From Rotaria sordida (taxonomy: Eukaryota; Rotifera; Eurotatoria; Philodinida; Philodinidae): a DNA stretch of 64,000 bases. Position numbers and translations under genes: made by a program. Under the pieces are notes generated by a model, which was given only the letters and a program-made list of their open reading frames with translations, made no database searches and was not told the DNA's origin. Below, one piece after another: positions 36,684 through 48,865 of the stretch. The first letter of the stretch is position 1. Each line of letters starts with the position of its first letter. The DNA is taken from contig CAJNOL010001296.1 of assembly GCA_905250125.1 (NCBI GenBank), positions 1 through 64,000 of the forward strand. The letters run 5' to 3'.

Positions 36684-37236
36684 CACTCATTTGATAAGAG
36701 AAAAATAAAACAAAACTGGCATAATCTCGTACATATAACGGAAAAAAGATGAAATTTATTGTTCGTAGTAATAGAAATACCCGTGGATTTCGAGAAAAAA
36801 ATATTTCACTCACATCATTATTCCATAATAATTATAATTTTTTTTTCTTGAAAGTAATATATATCGAAATAATTAGTAGAACTAGAACGTAATTTACAGT
36901 AAAAAAAAATACGAACAACAACAATTCAAATATTGAATTCTGAAGAAAGAAGCAAACGTAAGCATCATCCTTAAACGACAGCAGTATAGATGAAAGTCAA
37001 TAATGAAAATTTATATGCATTTGCTTATGCTTCTTGTAATTTAATCCAAGATTTGTTGTAGTTCTAAATATGTTTCGAGAACGAAATCTAATGATGCAAG
37101 AAAGAACGTATAGATCGAATAACAAAGCAAATAAAGCTTCGTACAAAATTATAAGAATCATAAAGAGAATGTATATACAGAAAGATATGAAAAGAATCCA
37201 TTGGCTCCAAGAAATGTTGTACTCGAACATAGCTAA

Positions 37237-37350
37237 TTAAAATTTATTGGATCCAGTCGATCAAAATTTTGAATTCGAATGTAATTGATTAATCTTTTGT
37301 AGGAAGAGCCTATCGGGTCCTACACCGAACTCGGGCTCTTCGGCTCGACA
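37237..37350. mobile_element. Family B-related element, degraded
   Basis: TTGGATCCAGTCGATCAAAA, then ATTGATTAATCTTTTGTAGG, then GAGCCTATCGGGTCC: the family B order. A 45-bp piece resembling the family C terminus (CCCGCAGCTCCCTAC) lies nearby at 37648-37662. Confidence 0.45.
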
Positions 37351-38356
37351 TGTTTATAAATTTTCTTGATTTCAAGAGATTTTGAAATTGACGAAAGATA
37401 GAAAATATTACTAGAGAATAGAGACCGTCACAAGACAGAGATGTCCTGTGTCTATTAGAAAAATAAGAAAAAAAAATCTGGTTGAAAATGGTACTGTTTT
37501 AATCAAATTATTTAATATTCAATCCGTTTTGATATTCCATGGGAATGGGGAAGAGATTTAATTTATTGGCATTTTAGTTTACACGTTGAATTATCAAATA
37601 GTATCGTACCTTGGAGCATGGTATGTATCTGTGGTTACCCAGACCCGCAGCTCCCTACTCGGGTTACACCTATATTTATCACTATTAGAGCTTAATTCTT
37701 TTAATCGATTTAGCGTCCTTTAGCTACTAAATCTTTCATACAGAGCTGGAAAATGACTTTAATCTTTTCAATGAGTAAAGCTAGTTTTTAAGTAGAAATT
37801 AAACTGTTCAATGTGTGTTTCTCTTAATAATCAATGCTTTTGCCACTTAACACAGGTACAGAGTATAATAAAATATATTTACTTAGATAATTATTTAGAT
37901 CTACTTTTAGTTTTTCATGTTAATCGTACCTAAAAAGTTGCATTTGGCAGACATATTTTATGCAACATATAATTACGAAAAAAATACATTTTTATTTAAG
38001 ACAGAACTCGACATTAAAGCAAAACAAAAATTCCGTTATATACTTCTTCAGCAAGCGACAAAAGGATTCCAACATTTATTAAGGTATAGTATCCATCCTG
38101 AAGTATGAAGATCTCCCCTTGAATCAAAGCCACATCCATGTCTACACCTCGTATTCAATAGGTTGTTTTTTCACTTCTACGTTATTCGATTAGCTTTACA
38201 ACAAGTTTGAGTCAACAATTTCATCAGAATAAAAAAAAAAATTCTTTTTTTTTATAACACATGCGTATGAATGAAAACATACTCTTTCCTTTCACGTATA
38301 AGATAAAGCAATTCGCAAACATTCTCATTTATGTTTGTCTAGTCGTTAAAGGTGCA
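37351..38356. other. Intergenic, upstream of C45 gene
   Basis: No gene recognised. The plus frame from 38261 joins the C45 frame upstream, but those extra residues do not resemble the family, so the gene start is placed at 38357. Confidence 0.4.
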
Positions 38357-40821
38357 ATGTCATCAAATGATATCCGATTTTATCGTGTACGTGGTACACA
38401 TTATGAATGTGCTCGAAAAATTGGTATTGCATGTCGAGAATTAATTAAAAAACGTATTGAAAATGATCGAATCTATTTAACACCAATGTTCGATTTCGTT
38501 CGAACGTCGGATGGTGTTAAATTACATCAAGGTTTTATTGAAATTATTCGTAAAATATTTCCATGGTATTGGGATGAAATTTGTGGTCTTGTTGATGGTT
38601 GTGAAATTCCATTAGAACAAATACTTGTACTCAATTTTGAAAATGAAACTCAAACAGCTTATCGTCTTTATGAAGCAAAAAATGCAAATCATCAACAAGA
38701 AGATGAAGAGAATGATGCAAAAGGTTGTAGTACTGTATTGATCAATCGACTTGATACAAATACACTTTCATTAGTACATAATGAAGATAATACAGCTGGT
38801 CTCTATGACGCTGGTTATCTCATTGAAGCTGATATTAAATCAAGTTCATACGATAATGGTACTAGACATAGTCCTAATGAGCGTTTTATTGCTTATTGTT
38901 ATGCTGGTGTCATACCCGGTGAGATATTATTTTGTTTCATTGTTGAAGAAAAATGTCATATTTTTCGGATTAATCATGTAAAAGCTGTTAGCACAATCTC
39001 TACGGGATTAAAATGTGAAATATAATGTACCTATTATTACTAATCTCCTAAAACTCGTCTTTTTTCTCTGTATTGGTGCATGTTTCTTCATCATCGCTTA
39101 CTTTACAATATAGAACTTCAACAAGGAAATCTTTCATATATACTCCAGTATGATCTTAGTTTTACATGATTTCCAATAGTATCTTGAAGCCTGTCTGTCA
39201 CAGTCTCTGATGGGTAATTAATTAGCAATTGATTAATTATTTATTTAGACGGCAATTAATTAATAATTTAATTAGACAATAATTAATTAATCAACACGCC
39301 CTCTAAAAAAAGTCAATTTTGGCAAGCTTGGCGATTTTGTGATTTCTAGCTCGTTAGCAGGCGTGCAGAATCTCCCGGCAAAATAAAAAATTTACCCAAA
39401 CTGCAAAATTTTTCCGAAAAATTTTCCCCGATATTAAACTCAATTAAAAAACGAGTTTTCTTGTTTTCAATTTTTATTCAACAAAAAAACGACTGCCACT
39501 ATTTAACACATTGCAAATACACATTAAGAAAAAAAGCTACTTTTCAATATCATTCAGTTCAAGTTTTCTTGTTCCTTGTACTTTTCGTAAACAATTTAAA
39601 CTCACTGAACCAGCAGAAACACATATTGACCTATCGTGTATTTCTGATTTGGTGGGACTAGGGTTGTTCGAATAGAACCAAAATTGAACCATCTTTTAAA
39701 AACAAGGTCGAACCGTGCCGAACCAGAATCAATTTTTAAAAGTGAATCCAAACTGAACTGAACTCGAACCAATGAAAAATGGTTTGATTCAGTCACTGAT
39801 GACCATATATTAGTCATCCTAGTAGTATTGTATGCATATATACAACAATAATTGTATATACCCCCACTGAAAATTTCATCAAAATTGGATGCTCGGAAAA
39901 AAAGTTTCTTTTTTGAGGGGAACCCCTTAATCAGACAGTAATTAATTAATTAATTAATTAAAATATCTGTCACAGTGTGTAGGAGGGGCCCGGTAGGTAG
40001 GTGCATATTTCTATTCTATATACTTCAACACTTCTTTTCAGATTATGTTTCACAAAATAGATATTTTTGTTTTTGTTCATATTTTGAGGTATTGCATTTG
40101 GTGTAAATATGCATGGTTTTGCTTATACGTTGAATGCTCTCTATCCAAATTTTGTTGGACAAAATCGTATTCCAAGATTAATTATTAATCGAGCTCTGCT
40201 TTCAATCACCGATGAAAATCAATTAGATGAATTAATTCGTACAGTACCAATTGCTTATGCATTTTGTATTAATTGTGCATTTTTTCGTGTACATAATCAA
40301 GATAAATGTTATTTGATTAATTATGAATTAGGACCAAGATTGAATAGTGAGAAAAATTTTATTAGTAAATGTCTTATTCTCAATAATGAACAATATCAAG
40401 AAATAAATGGTAATATTAATATTAATTATAACATTATAGATTTTATCTTTCAGGTACAACATGTATTGTTTTAAATTATCTTAATCATTTCAATCACTAT
40501 GAACGATCTGGTGGATCAATTGTTGAACGAGAACCACTTTTATGGAGTCGAAATCGTGCTCGACGTGCACTTGAAATTGGTGAAATATGTACTGTTAAAG
40601 ACGCATTGGATCTATTAGGTGATACAACCGACGAAAAGTATCCAATTTTCTTCGTAGGTGGAACAACTGAAATCAATTTAGCAACACTTTGTACAGCTCA
40701 TTTTAATTTTCATACTCGTCAACTTAGTATCTATCGAGACAATCCAAAAGATAATAGTGAACCACAGTTAGTATACAATCTTGATGATTTATTAAAAAAT
40801 GAATTCATTACCAATATATAA
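38357..40821 (+). CDS. Peptidase C45 / acyl-CoA:6-APA acyltransferase family (Tan-like N-acyl amine hydrolase)
   Basis: An N-terminal-nucleophile hydrolase of the family that includes fungal isopenicillin-N acyltransferase and insect Tan (N-beta-alanyl-dopamine hydrolase). Exons: 38357-38918, 40089-40409, 40454-40821; 1251 nt, 416 aa. The family hallmark is KGCSTV (about residue 118), where the precursor would be cleaved before Cys to expose the nucleophile; the preceding acidic loop (EDEENDAKG) fits an autoprocessing site. HNEDN follows as in the family. The join GVIPG to IAFGVNMHGFAYTLNAL across intron 1 restores a conserved segment, which decides the donor at 38919 over reading on to the stop at 39025. 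Intron 1 is 1170 bp and AT-rich. Intron 2 is 44 bp. The start MSSNDIRFYRVRGTHYE fits the family; an ATG 96 bp upstream is in frame but unlikely. The substrate is unknown. Confidence 0.82.
39180..39970. repeat. AATTAATT-rich repeats inside C45 intron 1
   Basis: Runs of TTAATTAATTA occur at 39215-39290 and 39940-39962. CTGTCACAGT occurs near both edges (39197 and 39969) as a direct repeat. This could mark an inserted element of about 0.8 kb, but its ends are not convincing. Confidence 0.35.
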
Positions 40822-42283
40822 AATGATTCATCAAACATTTTTACTTACGTATTCTCGATGGCTATGATTTAGTCTATAAATTTGCTCCATGAAATTTTGT
40901 ATAAAGCAAATGCAAAGAAATTAAGACAACATGGGTTTTATTTAGAGTTGAATCCGATTTTTTTCTCTCCACTTTGATTACCATTTGAAATTTAATAGAT
41001 CTTCAATTGGCCATTGGATTTATGATACCTAGGTTCTTTTCTAAAATTTATCAAACACATAATTAAACTATTCTTGACGCTGTGTCACTGGATCTTTTAC
41101 GATTTCTGTGTAATAAATTTTTTTGTTCTCTATGTATGTTTGCTTTTGCCGTTCATAATGATCTTATGGGCTTTTGTCTGTCCGTGCAATAACAATATTA
41201 TTGAGGGTGTGAGTTAGGGAGCTGCAGGTCCACGTTTTTATGGACCTGGACGGATCCAAACGTGAGGTTTTTTTTATCAATATCTGACATCCTTCGTTGT
41301 ACATGAACAACTACGAGATCAAAGTTTTAGCTATTTATCTCAGAAAAAAAACTCAACGTACAGCTATATCTTATTGCTGAATTTTTCATCTGAAGAGTAG
41401 TGGGTTCACAAAAATGTGTAACCGGATCCGACAAAAAATAAAAGATTGGATCCAGACTCGATCCAGATCCAACCCGAACTCGAAAGAAAATAGAATTATA
41501 GACCCGGACCCGATTTGAACCCGAAAGAATATAGAGTTATTGGCTCGGACCCGAAATAATGTAGAATTATGAGCCCGGATACATCTGGGCTCGATTCTGG
41601 AACGACCCATACAGGAAGTGAAATTTTCATGTCCCAAGAGCCTATATACTGGTTATAATTCTATACTCATAGATTGTGGAGACCTTATGATGTTCTAGGA
41701 TAAATTTATGTGAATTACGTTTTTAGATATAATTCAATATAGTTATGGATGCTCTTCAATTCTTTATAATGGATAAGTTTCACTGCAGGTATCTTATAAT
41801 TAAAAAGGGTCGTTTCCCATAGGTCTAGAATATTTATTGATCAAATGACATTCCAATGTGGTCAGTTCTGTGCCACAGGGCAATTGAGTAACAACGTGAA
41901 CCTTTCTTGAAAGTTGCATACCATTGATCTCTACATGTTTTATAGATCAAATCTTTTGGAATAGTAGGGACTGAATGGTAACATGTAAAATAGGCTTTTT
42001 TTGTTAATTACGACTCAGATATATTGACAAAATTTCAGCATTACTAATAAAAAAATAATCAGTGAAGTATGCTTCATCATTTGATATAAATCAGTTCTTT
42101 ATTAATCGAAAAAAACTTTTTGATCCCTAGACCCCTGGAGGGGAAGGAGTACGGGGATATACAAAAAAAAAATTTTCTACTGAACGCAAAATATATATAT
42201 ATTCTTTTAGAATTTCACCCATAAATAAGATCTGTATGATTGGGAATGAGAATTATAAAAAAAAAGAAAATAAATCAAATGAA
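40822..42283. other. Convergent intergenic region
   Basis: It lies between the 3' ends of the C45 gene and the fungal-like SulP. Apart from the family C element at 41214-41612, nothing is recognised. Confidence 0.4.
41214..41612. mobile_element. Family C TIR element, copy 2
   Basis: It starts TTAGGGAGCTGCAGGTCCAC and ends near GGAACGACCCATACAGG. It shares with the copy at 22606 the blocks TTTTATCAATATCTG, TTTTAGCTATTTATC and AAAAAAACTCAACGTACAG, then many GATCCAGA/CCCGAA words. Confidence 0.6.
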
Positions 42284-44536
42284 TTATGTCATATCATCAC
42301 GAGAAACAACAGATATTTCTTGTTGATTTAAACTGTTCATAGCTACTTCATATGCTTCATCAAGATCAATATGAAAAAATGGTCGATTAATATCAAGAAT
42401 AGGAACAAGAATCACATCTTCATTACGATCATGTACTTTTGCTAGAGAAAAAGTTGTATGATCTTGATCAGATGATCCAAATCCAACTGAAATAAGTGCA
42501 CGTTTCATCCAAGGATTTGATAAACCAACAAAATGCCAATGAATTTTTTTATTCGCATAACTATCTAATTGTTCACGAATATCAACAAGATTTTGTAGAC
42601 TAGTTATATCTAAATGAATAACACCGGTAAAATCCAAAATTATAGCATATAAATATGGACGTTGATCATTTTCTTCTGAATGATGATTAATCTTTAAATT
42701 CCATGGTTGTTCACCAATTGAATTATATCGATTTATTTTGTCTGGTTTAGTTTCATGAAATATATGTTCAATGAAATGTTCCATATAATAATTAATATTT
42801 GGATATAAAAAACTTTCATTTAGTCGATAGATAAATATACCATTATTACTAGATGATATTGGAATAATATTTGGATTTGAACCATCAGAATGATCGAATG
42901 GTATATAAATATTTCGAGTTGTTATATGAGAATAACTATTGAAATTTAATTTCATTTGTTGAATTTCAACTCGACCAATAAATTTACCATGAACTTTTGC
43001 CATACGAAATAATAGAAGAACAATCGAAGAAATAATCGTTATATAAATACCAATTTCAATAGTAGAAAATATTGTTGCTAAAACTCCAAATAAAAAAATA
43101 AAAAATTCAATTGGATTAATTTGCCAAAAACGTTTTAAAGTTTCTCGTCCAACAATTACATCACCAATAGCATGAATAATAACAGCAGCTAGACAAGCTT
43201 GTGATATCCAATAGAAAATTCCTGTTAAAACATAAATACTCAAAATAATAAGTAAACCAGTAAATAAACCAGCTAATGGTGTTCGTACACCCGCTTTTGA
43301 TTTAATTGCTGTTCGTGAAAATGAACCTGTTGCTGGATAAGAACCAAAAAAAGGTCCAAAAATATTTATTACACCAATAGCAATCAATTCTTGATTCGAA
43401 TCAATAGTATAATTATTAATTCGACCGAATGATTTCGCAACAGCAATATGTTCAATAAGAAGAACAATAACTGTCGAAGGTAGATAGGATGTTAAGGCAT
43501 TCAATAATGTTCGATCGATATATGGTATACCTAAATTTTGAAAACCACGTGGAATTTTACCAAGTATAGATATACGTGGATGATCAGGATTATGACGATT
43601 GATTAACCATGAAATGAAAAGAAAGAGAAGAATTACAAATACAATACGAAGTGTACTGATAAAGAAAAAAATTTTTTCATATTTAGGATAACGTTTACTA
43701 GAATGAATACAAATAAAACGAATTAAATAAAGTAAAATAAGTGTTGTTAAACCAAATACAGCATTTAAATTACAATGTTGAATTTGTTTCCAAAAATGAC
43801 CAAAAATTAAATAAATTGATTCATGTGTATTTAAATATTTATTATTACCCATCATTATTGGTATTTGTCCCACGATAATATTTAATGCTGATCCAGTCAT
43901 AAATGCTGTTAATGCTGGCAGAGGAATAAAATCGACTATAAAACCAAGACGAAACATTCCGAGAATAAAAACAATACAACCAGATATAAGAGATAATGTT
44001 GATGCAATTATATGTGATTCATATTTTGGATAATCTCTATGTATAGCATCGACTATACTACCGGTCAATGCTGACATAACGGTTACAGGTCCAATACTAA
44101 TATCCTGAAAATAATGATAAAAGAAAAATTAATCATTCTTTTCTTGCATTATCATATTCACCTTGCTCGTGGCAAAAAAACAATAAATCATTGCACCAAT
44201 AAATGAAGTATACAAGCCAAATTGTGGTGCCAATTTAGCTAGTCCAGCATAGGCCATTCCTTGTGGAATAACAATAGCACCAACAGTCAAACCAGCTATA
44301 AGATCATTCGAAAGCCATACGAAATTATATCGATAGATCCAATCGAGAAATGGTAAATAGGATTGAAAATAATGCTTGATTTTTTGTTTAGGATTATTGA
44401 TCTTTTTTTTAAACCAATCTTTAACCGTTGGATATGGTTCAAAATATTCATGCTGAGTAACAATCTTAATTCGATTAATTGATGATACTGTCGATAGTGA
44501 AGGAACTATCAATTCATTTTTGGTATGTCCTACCAT
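42284..44536 (-). CDS. SulP-family sulfate/anion permease, fungal-like, two exons
   Basis: A plasma-membrane sulfate or related anion transporter. Exons on the minus strand: 44536-44162 and 44104-42284, 731 aa. DLIAGLTVGAIVIPQGMAYA lies in the first exon. The splice joins CFFATSK to DISIGPVTVMSALTG, rebuilding a signature that I associate with fungal SUL1-type permeases rather than animal SLC26 proteins (from memory of the families, not a search). NRHNPDHP with ILGKIPRGFQNL, GSYPATGSFSRTA and a C-terminal STAS domain (about 540-700, with YAIILDFTGVIHLDITSL) complete the fold. About ten to twelve hydrophobic segments precede the STAS domain. It has one intron of 57 bp against twelve in the SLC26 gene at 13797, so the two transporters are not recent duplicates. 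A fungal or protist transfer is plausible. Confidence 0.88.
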
Positions 44537-44728
44537 AATTTGAGTTCGACTGCACGAAAAAGTTTTTCCCTAAAAAATATCATAGATTCTGAGACATTCC
44601 ATAGCAAATTAATAGAAAACAAGCAGGTCCTTATTTTGGTATTTGCAATAGAAAATGCTAGAATTCTCTGGATACAAGATTTTTTTTTGATCATAAAAAC
44701 ATATTCGTTCGATATAAATAGGAATGTT
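44537..44728. other. Upstream of SulP gene
   Basis: A short stretch 5' of the SulP start; nothing recognised. Confidence 0.3.
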
Positions 44729-45343
44729 AGTTTCGGGTTCCGTTCCCAGGAACTGGGAGCTACAGGGTGACATTTCGATTGTAAAAGTACTTTAATAAAG
44801 TAGTTAAAGTTATAGTAGAGATTTTTTCACTAAACAAGAGCATTTTTAAGAAAAAAGCAATTTCTTATAGTTTGACCAAAGGTAATCGGGGTCGAAGAAT
44901 TCAAATCTGAAATCGATTTTTCAAAATTTTGAGTTTGATTTTTTCCACTAAAACAAAGTCTTTTTTTTAAAAAAAAAAGCAATTTTTTATAAAGTTCTAC
45001 CAAAGGTAATTGTGATCGAGGAATCCAAATCTGTGATTGATTTTTCGAAATTTTGAGTTTGGTTTTTTTCGCAAAAAAGTTTTATTTCTTAAAAAAATAT
45101 TATTACGAAAAACAAGTCATTTTTTAAGAAATAAACTTTTTTGCAAAAAAATCAAACTCAAAGTTTCGAAAAACTGGTTTCAGATTCGGATTCCTCAATT
45201 CCAATTACCTTTGGTCAAACTTTATAAAAAAATCGGTTTTTTTTAGTGAAAAAATCTCTACTTTAACTTTAACTACTTGATTAAAGTGTTTTTTACAGTC
45301 AAAGAGCCACCTTCGAGTTCCGGGTCCGCAGGAACCCATTGTG
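44729..45343. mobile_element. Large inverted-repeat element with internal tandem units
   Basis: The left arm (TAAAAGTACTTTAATAAAG, then GTAGTTAAAGTTATAGTAG, then AGATTTTTTCACTAAA) is mirrored at about 45230-45300. Outside it, GGGTTCC and GGAACT/GGAGCTAC words are also inverted. Between the arms lie three copies of a 120-150 bp unit (GACCAAAGGTAAT, then GAGGAATCCAAATCTG, then TTTTGAGTTTG), two direct and one inverted. The unit is shared with 29815-30035. No protein is encoded. Confidence 0.75.
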
Positions 45344-45744
45344 ACTTGCTACATAATGGAAGAATAGGTATGTGTAAACATGCCCAACTGCTTGGAAATG
45401 AATTCTCAAGTGGAACGGGAACCCTGATAGACCCGTAGATATAAACTACTTAGAGCAATCTAAAAGTAGTGGCGGAAGTACTTTAATTCCATATAAAAAG
45501 CTTAAAGGAACTTTTTCTCTATATGAACTGATAGTAACAAACGATGTTCTATTTTTCTACGATATTTCTAGTCGAAGCTCTAAGTGATTTTTCTGACAAT
45601 TTCTAGGAAAAGAAGTTTATTTCCTGTCGGATAAGAAACTATTTTTCCCTTAGTGCAACTATTCTCGTTCTATAATGCCATCACGCTTATGGTCAAGGCT
45701 TAATGGTAAGAGAATAGATAGTAAAGCCCATCAGGTCTGGATAC

Positions 45745-45773
45745 AGAAATTTTTGGATCCGATGGACTCTAGT
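45745..45773. mobile_element. Family B terminal fragment
   Basis: ATTTTTGGATCCGATGG followed by ACTCTAGTG: one terminus of family B only. Confidence 0.4.
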
Positions 45774-46629
45774 GCATAGAACTGTCAATTCCAGATGTTT
45801 TGATTGAGTTACATAGCACCAATAGGATACATCTGTGAAGCAATAAATTACTCAATAAGATAAAAACAAGTGATACTTAAACTTATGGACACGTTATAAA
45901 AAGATCAATAGAATTAATACTTACAGAATAAAATGTGCTTGTTGATAAAAGTATTACGTAGTTAAATATTGAAGGTAGGCATTTAAGTCATTAATCATAG
46001 CATTAAAAGGGCAAGTCAATGCTTTTTTTTTAAGCCATGATTTCTTCTGTTTATTGAATACATTGTGTTCTTATATTGAGGACAGGAAATCATCTATTAC
46101 TAACTATTATTGTAGAGCATAATCGAATGGCGACTAAGACATGATTAGATAAGTGCATGTTTTAAAATAACATTTTAAAAATATCACATGAATAATATCA
46201 TGCACTTAAATTGCGAAGAAATAAAAATAATCCTCTATTATTAATTCAAAAATGTCACATGTCAATAATGAAATGACAAAGTTACATTTTAACGATATAT
46301 TGCACGAACAAAAAAGAAAACAAAATGCTGTTTTATCGATATCCATTGGATCATGTAGAAATATTGTTGCTTGTCACAAATATTTACTTGATTACATTGA
46401 TAAGAAATTTTTTATTTCATCACAATCTTTGATAGAATACCATCAATTTCTTATTTAATTGTCATTTGAGTATGCACACAATATCCGAAAATTATATGAC
46501 TCTCTGCCGGTATGTCTGTGATTTTTGAAGGACTCATGTCGGTTATTTTTTAAACAAAAGAAGCCATTCTTTTCGACAACATTCATAGGGAATGCTTTGA
46601 TTTTGGGATACTCTACAGATAGGATTCCA

Positions 46630-46837
46630 CTAGAGTCCATCGATCCGGGTTCGGGGCCAACAATTTTTTTAGCCCGAAGGTCGGGAAGTCCGAGTTCGGG
46701 TTCAAAAAAACTTTACCGATCAGGTCCGGATTGGGTGCGAGCCCAGCAAATTTCAGTCGGTTGGGCCCGTGTTCGGATTCAAAAAATTTTACTGACCGGG
46801 TTCGGATCTAAAATCTCTTGGACCCGATGGGCTCTAC
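46630..46837. mobile_element. Family B TIR element, most complete copy
   Basis: About 208 bp, starting CTAGAGTCCATCGATCC and ending GACCCGATGGGCTCTACTG, clear inverted ends with consensus near CTAGAGCCCATCGGGTC. The interior is GC-rich with repeated GGGTTCGGATTCAAAAAA phrases. It encodes nothing real. Other copies or fragments lie at 29196, 32178, 34852, 36522, 37237, 45745 and 50347. Confidence 0.7.
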
Positions 46838-47689
46838 TGGGACGTCTGATAGTAGGGAAATATTTTCAAATGCTTGTTTTGATCCATGTTGCCCTCAATG
46901 AAATACTAGATTAATATCAATATTCGTAATTATGCTGGTAATCTCAACAATGCTTTAGAAAAAGCTGTTGTTGATATAGATGCATTAAAAGAATCTTCTA
47001 ATTACTCTTGAGTAGTTCATTATTTTATTCAAAGGATGCTGCTATTTATGATTTCATTTTGGCTATTAGAAAATTTGTTTCTTTTTTGAAGTCATTTTAG
47101 TCTTTGTTTGAAAAATTTCTTTAGATTCTCTATACGTTTTGACCTTCTTCTAGAAATTATCACAAAACAATCTTTTTTGAGAAGGTGAAAACATTGCCAG
47201 TGACAGGTCTTACTCTTTCGAAACCATTTATCGCTCGAATCTTGTCAGTATCATCGAAACGAACAACAAGGTCACAACAAATTCATTTCGATTGATCGAT
47301 TATGGCTTGTACGCTATAATTTAACAAGTCTTTTCTCTTTCGTATATGATCTATGAATATTCTGTGATAGTCAAGGCATCCATAAAAGGATCACATTATA
47401 GGTAATCGACCATGTTGAGTCCAATGGTGATGTTTGCTTTTGGTTCCAAAGTAATCTGAGAGCACTATATCACGATTTTCGAAAATCTACATGTGGAGTA
47501 GAGAACAAATATATCAAAAATCTTGAAATAGTGTTTTCAGATCAGTTTGGAACCAAAACAAAAAAACCATACTAGAATGGCAGCCCCTGTCGAGCTTGTA
47601 CTCACCATATGGTTATTACTCAAAACTTTTGTGGGTCGAAAAATGGCCTTATCGAACTTTGTCCTTTGAAAAATATATGAATCTACACA

Positions 47690-47776
47690 TCTAATTCGAA
47701 CCAGTTGCGGCCTTGACAATCGAAACACTTTTTTGAATACGATCGTGGCAGCGGAAGTTTCTCAGCCGCGATGGTA
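47690..47776. mobile_element. GC-rich MITE, family A, copy 8 (fragment)
   Basis: Right-end piece only: AACCAGTTGCGGCCTTGAC, then CGAAACACTTTTTTGAATAC, CGTGGCAGCGG and CTCAGCCGCGATGG. Confidence 0.6.
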
Positions 47777-48065
47777 TAAGCTGTGAGAATATGTTAAAAT
47801 TAAACTGTTGTCGCGGGTGGGACTCACAAATAACACATTCTTTAACTCGTTAACTCCTATGTACCATTTTGTTTTCGAGTGAAAGCTTCTTTCGATTTTG
47901 ACATTTCAGTAAGGTAACACGCAGTCGAAAATAGTTTGTGAACAGAAAGAAAACCGTGTGTTCCTCACAGATTTATACCAATAAAAAAATTCTGTACCTC
48001 GAGTTATGTGTGATGATGATCGTTATTCTGTTCAAACACATTACTATGAGTCAATTTTATTTTAA

Positions 48066-48624
48066 CCCCGTGGGGACGGGCGACGTATATATACGTCCAG
48101 CTTCAAATCAACTCATTGTTGATTTGCATATATCTCTTACGCTGTTTTTATGATCTGCGCTAGCACATAAATCGTTAATCTGTTATACTACCATTCATAT
48201 TGTGACTTCATTCATCTTTTTTTCTTTTGCACTTATACTCATCACTTCAGTTCTTTCCTTACGTTATTTTACACTGATATCACGTACGGTTTATGAAAAT
48301 GTATAGGAAACCAAAAGCACAAACAGGTCGGCCCAGTACCAGGAACACTTATTGCTCGCCATTTTCCATCATTTATATCTTCAACATCGACTAAACAAAA
48401 TTCTCAAAGAGAATATGTTGTTTGTGCGAAAACAACAAGAAGAACTAACACCAGATACGAATGTATTGAATGTGATGTCGGACTTTGTATTTCTGGTTGT
48501 TTTCAAGATTATCATACTCTAAAATATTTTTAGACGTTTTTTGTTATCGATATGAATAAATATACCCGTTCAAGGTTTCAAAACTTTCCTTTGCTTTCTT
48601 AAAAGTAATCCCGCCCTCAAGGGA
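48066..48624 (+). mobile_element. Internally deleted piggyBac element with TTAA target duplication
   Basis: A 559-bp element flanked on both sides by TTAA (48062-48065 and 48625-48628), the piggyBac target. The left end is CCCCGTGGGGACGGG; the right end read inward is TCCCTTGAGGGCGGG, matching at about 11 of 15 positions. The relic of the transposase C-terminus ends 91 bp from the right end, as in full elements. The left part of the transposase is deleted. Confidence 0.8.
48324..48533 (+). pseudogene. piggyBac transposase C-terminal remnant
   Basis: An open stretch of about 69 codons to TAG at 48531. It carries the DDE_Tnp_1_7/piggyBac C-terminal features: GPVPGTLIARHFPSF followed by a Cys-rich zinc-binding tail with VVCAKTTRR, ECIECDVGLC and CFQDYHT. 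The catalytic DDD part is absent, so it cannot transpose by itself. The tail looks little decayed, which suggests the deletion is fairly recent or the element was mobilised in trans. Confidence 0.85.
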
Positions 48625-48865
48625 TTAAAATCCTTCATACTTGAAAAACATTCAAAAAAAAAATATATGAAAACGATGTTCCATTACGAGGAAATTTTGA
48701 TAAAAAAAAATCAATTAATTTGACTGAATAAATATATTTTATCTCCTGATGTTGATATTCATCATCCTATCTGCATATGTATTCTCTATTAAAATAATTT
48801 TGCTGCTAGATATTGTCAATTTAATTCGAAACAATTTTATCCTTCAAAATTACAATAAAAACATA

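Larger units (their letters stand above)
45344..48061. other. Intergenic with possible coding relics
   Basis: No gene can be called. A 68-codon frame (46252-46458) and an open stretch around 46913-47011 (NALEKAVVDIDALKESS) have protein-like composition and lie either side of the family B element at 46630. They could be pieces of a decayed gene, but no family is recognised. Confidence 0.3.

Noticed and set aside
38919-39025. Read-through of the C45 first exon to a stop at 39025
   Set aside because: Splicing at 38919 restores the conserved GVIPG-IAFGVN segment and the frame; the read-through peptide does not resemble the family. Kept only as a possible isoform.
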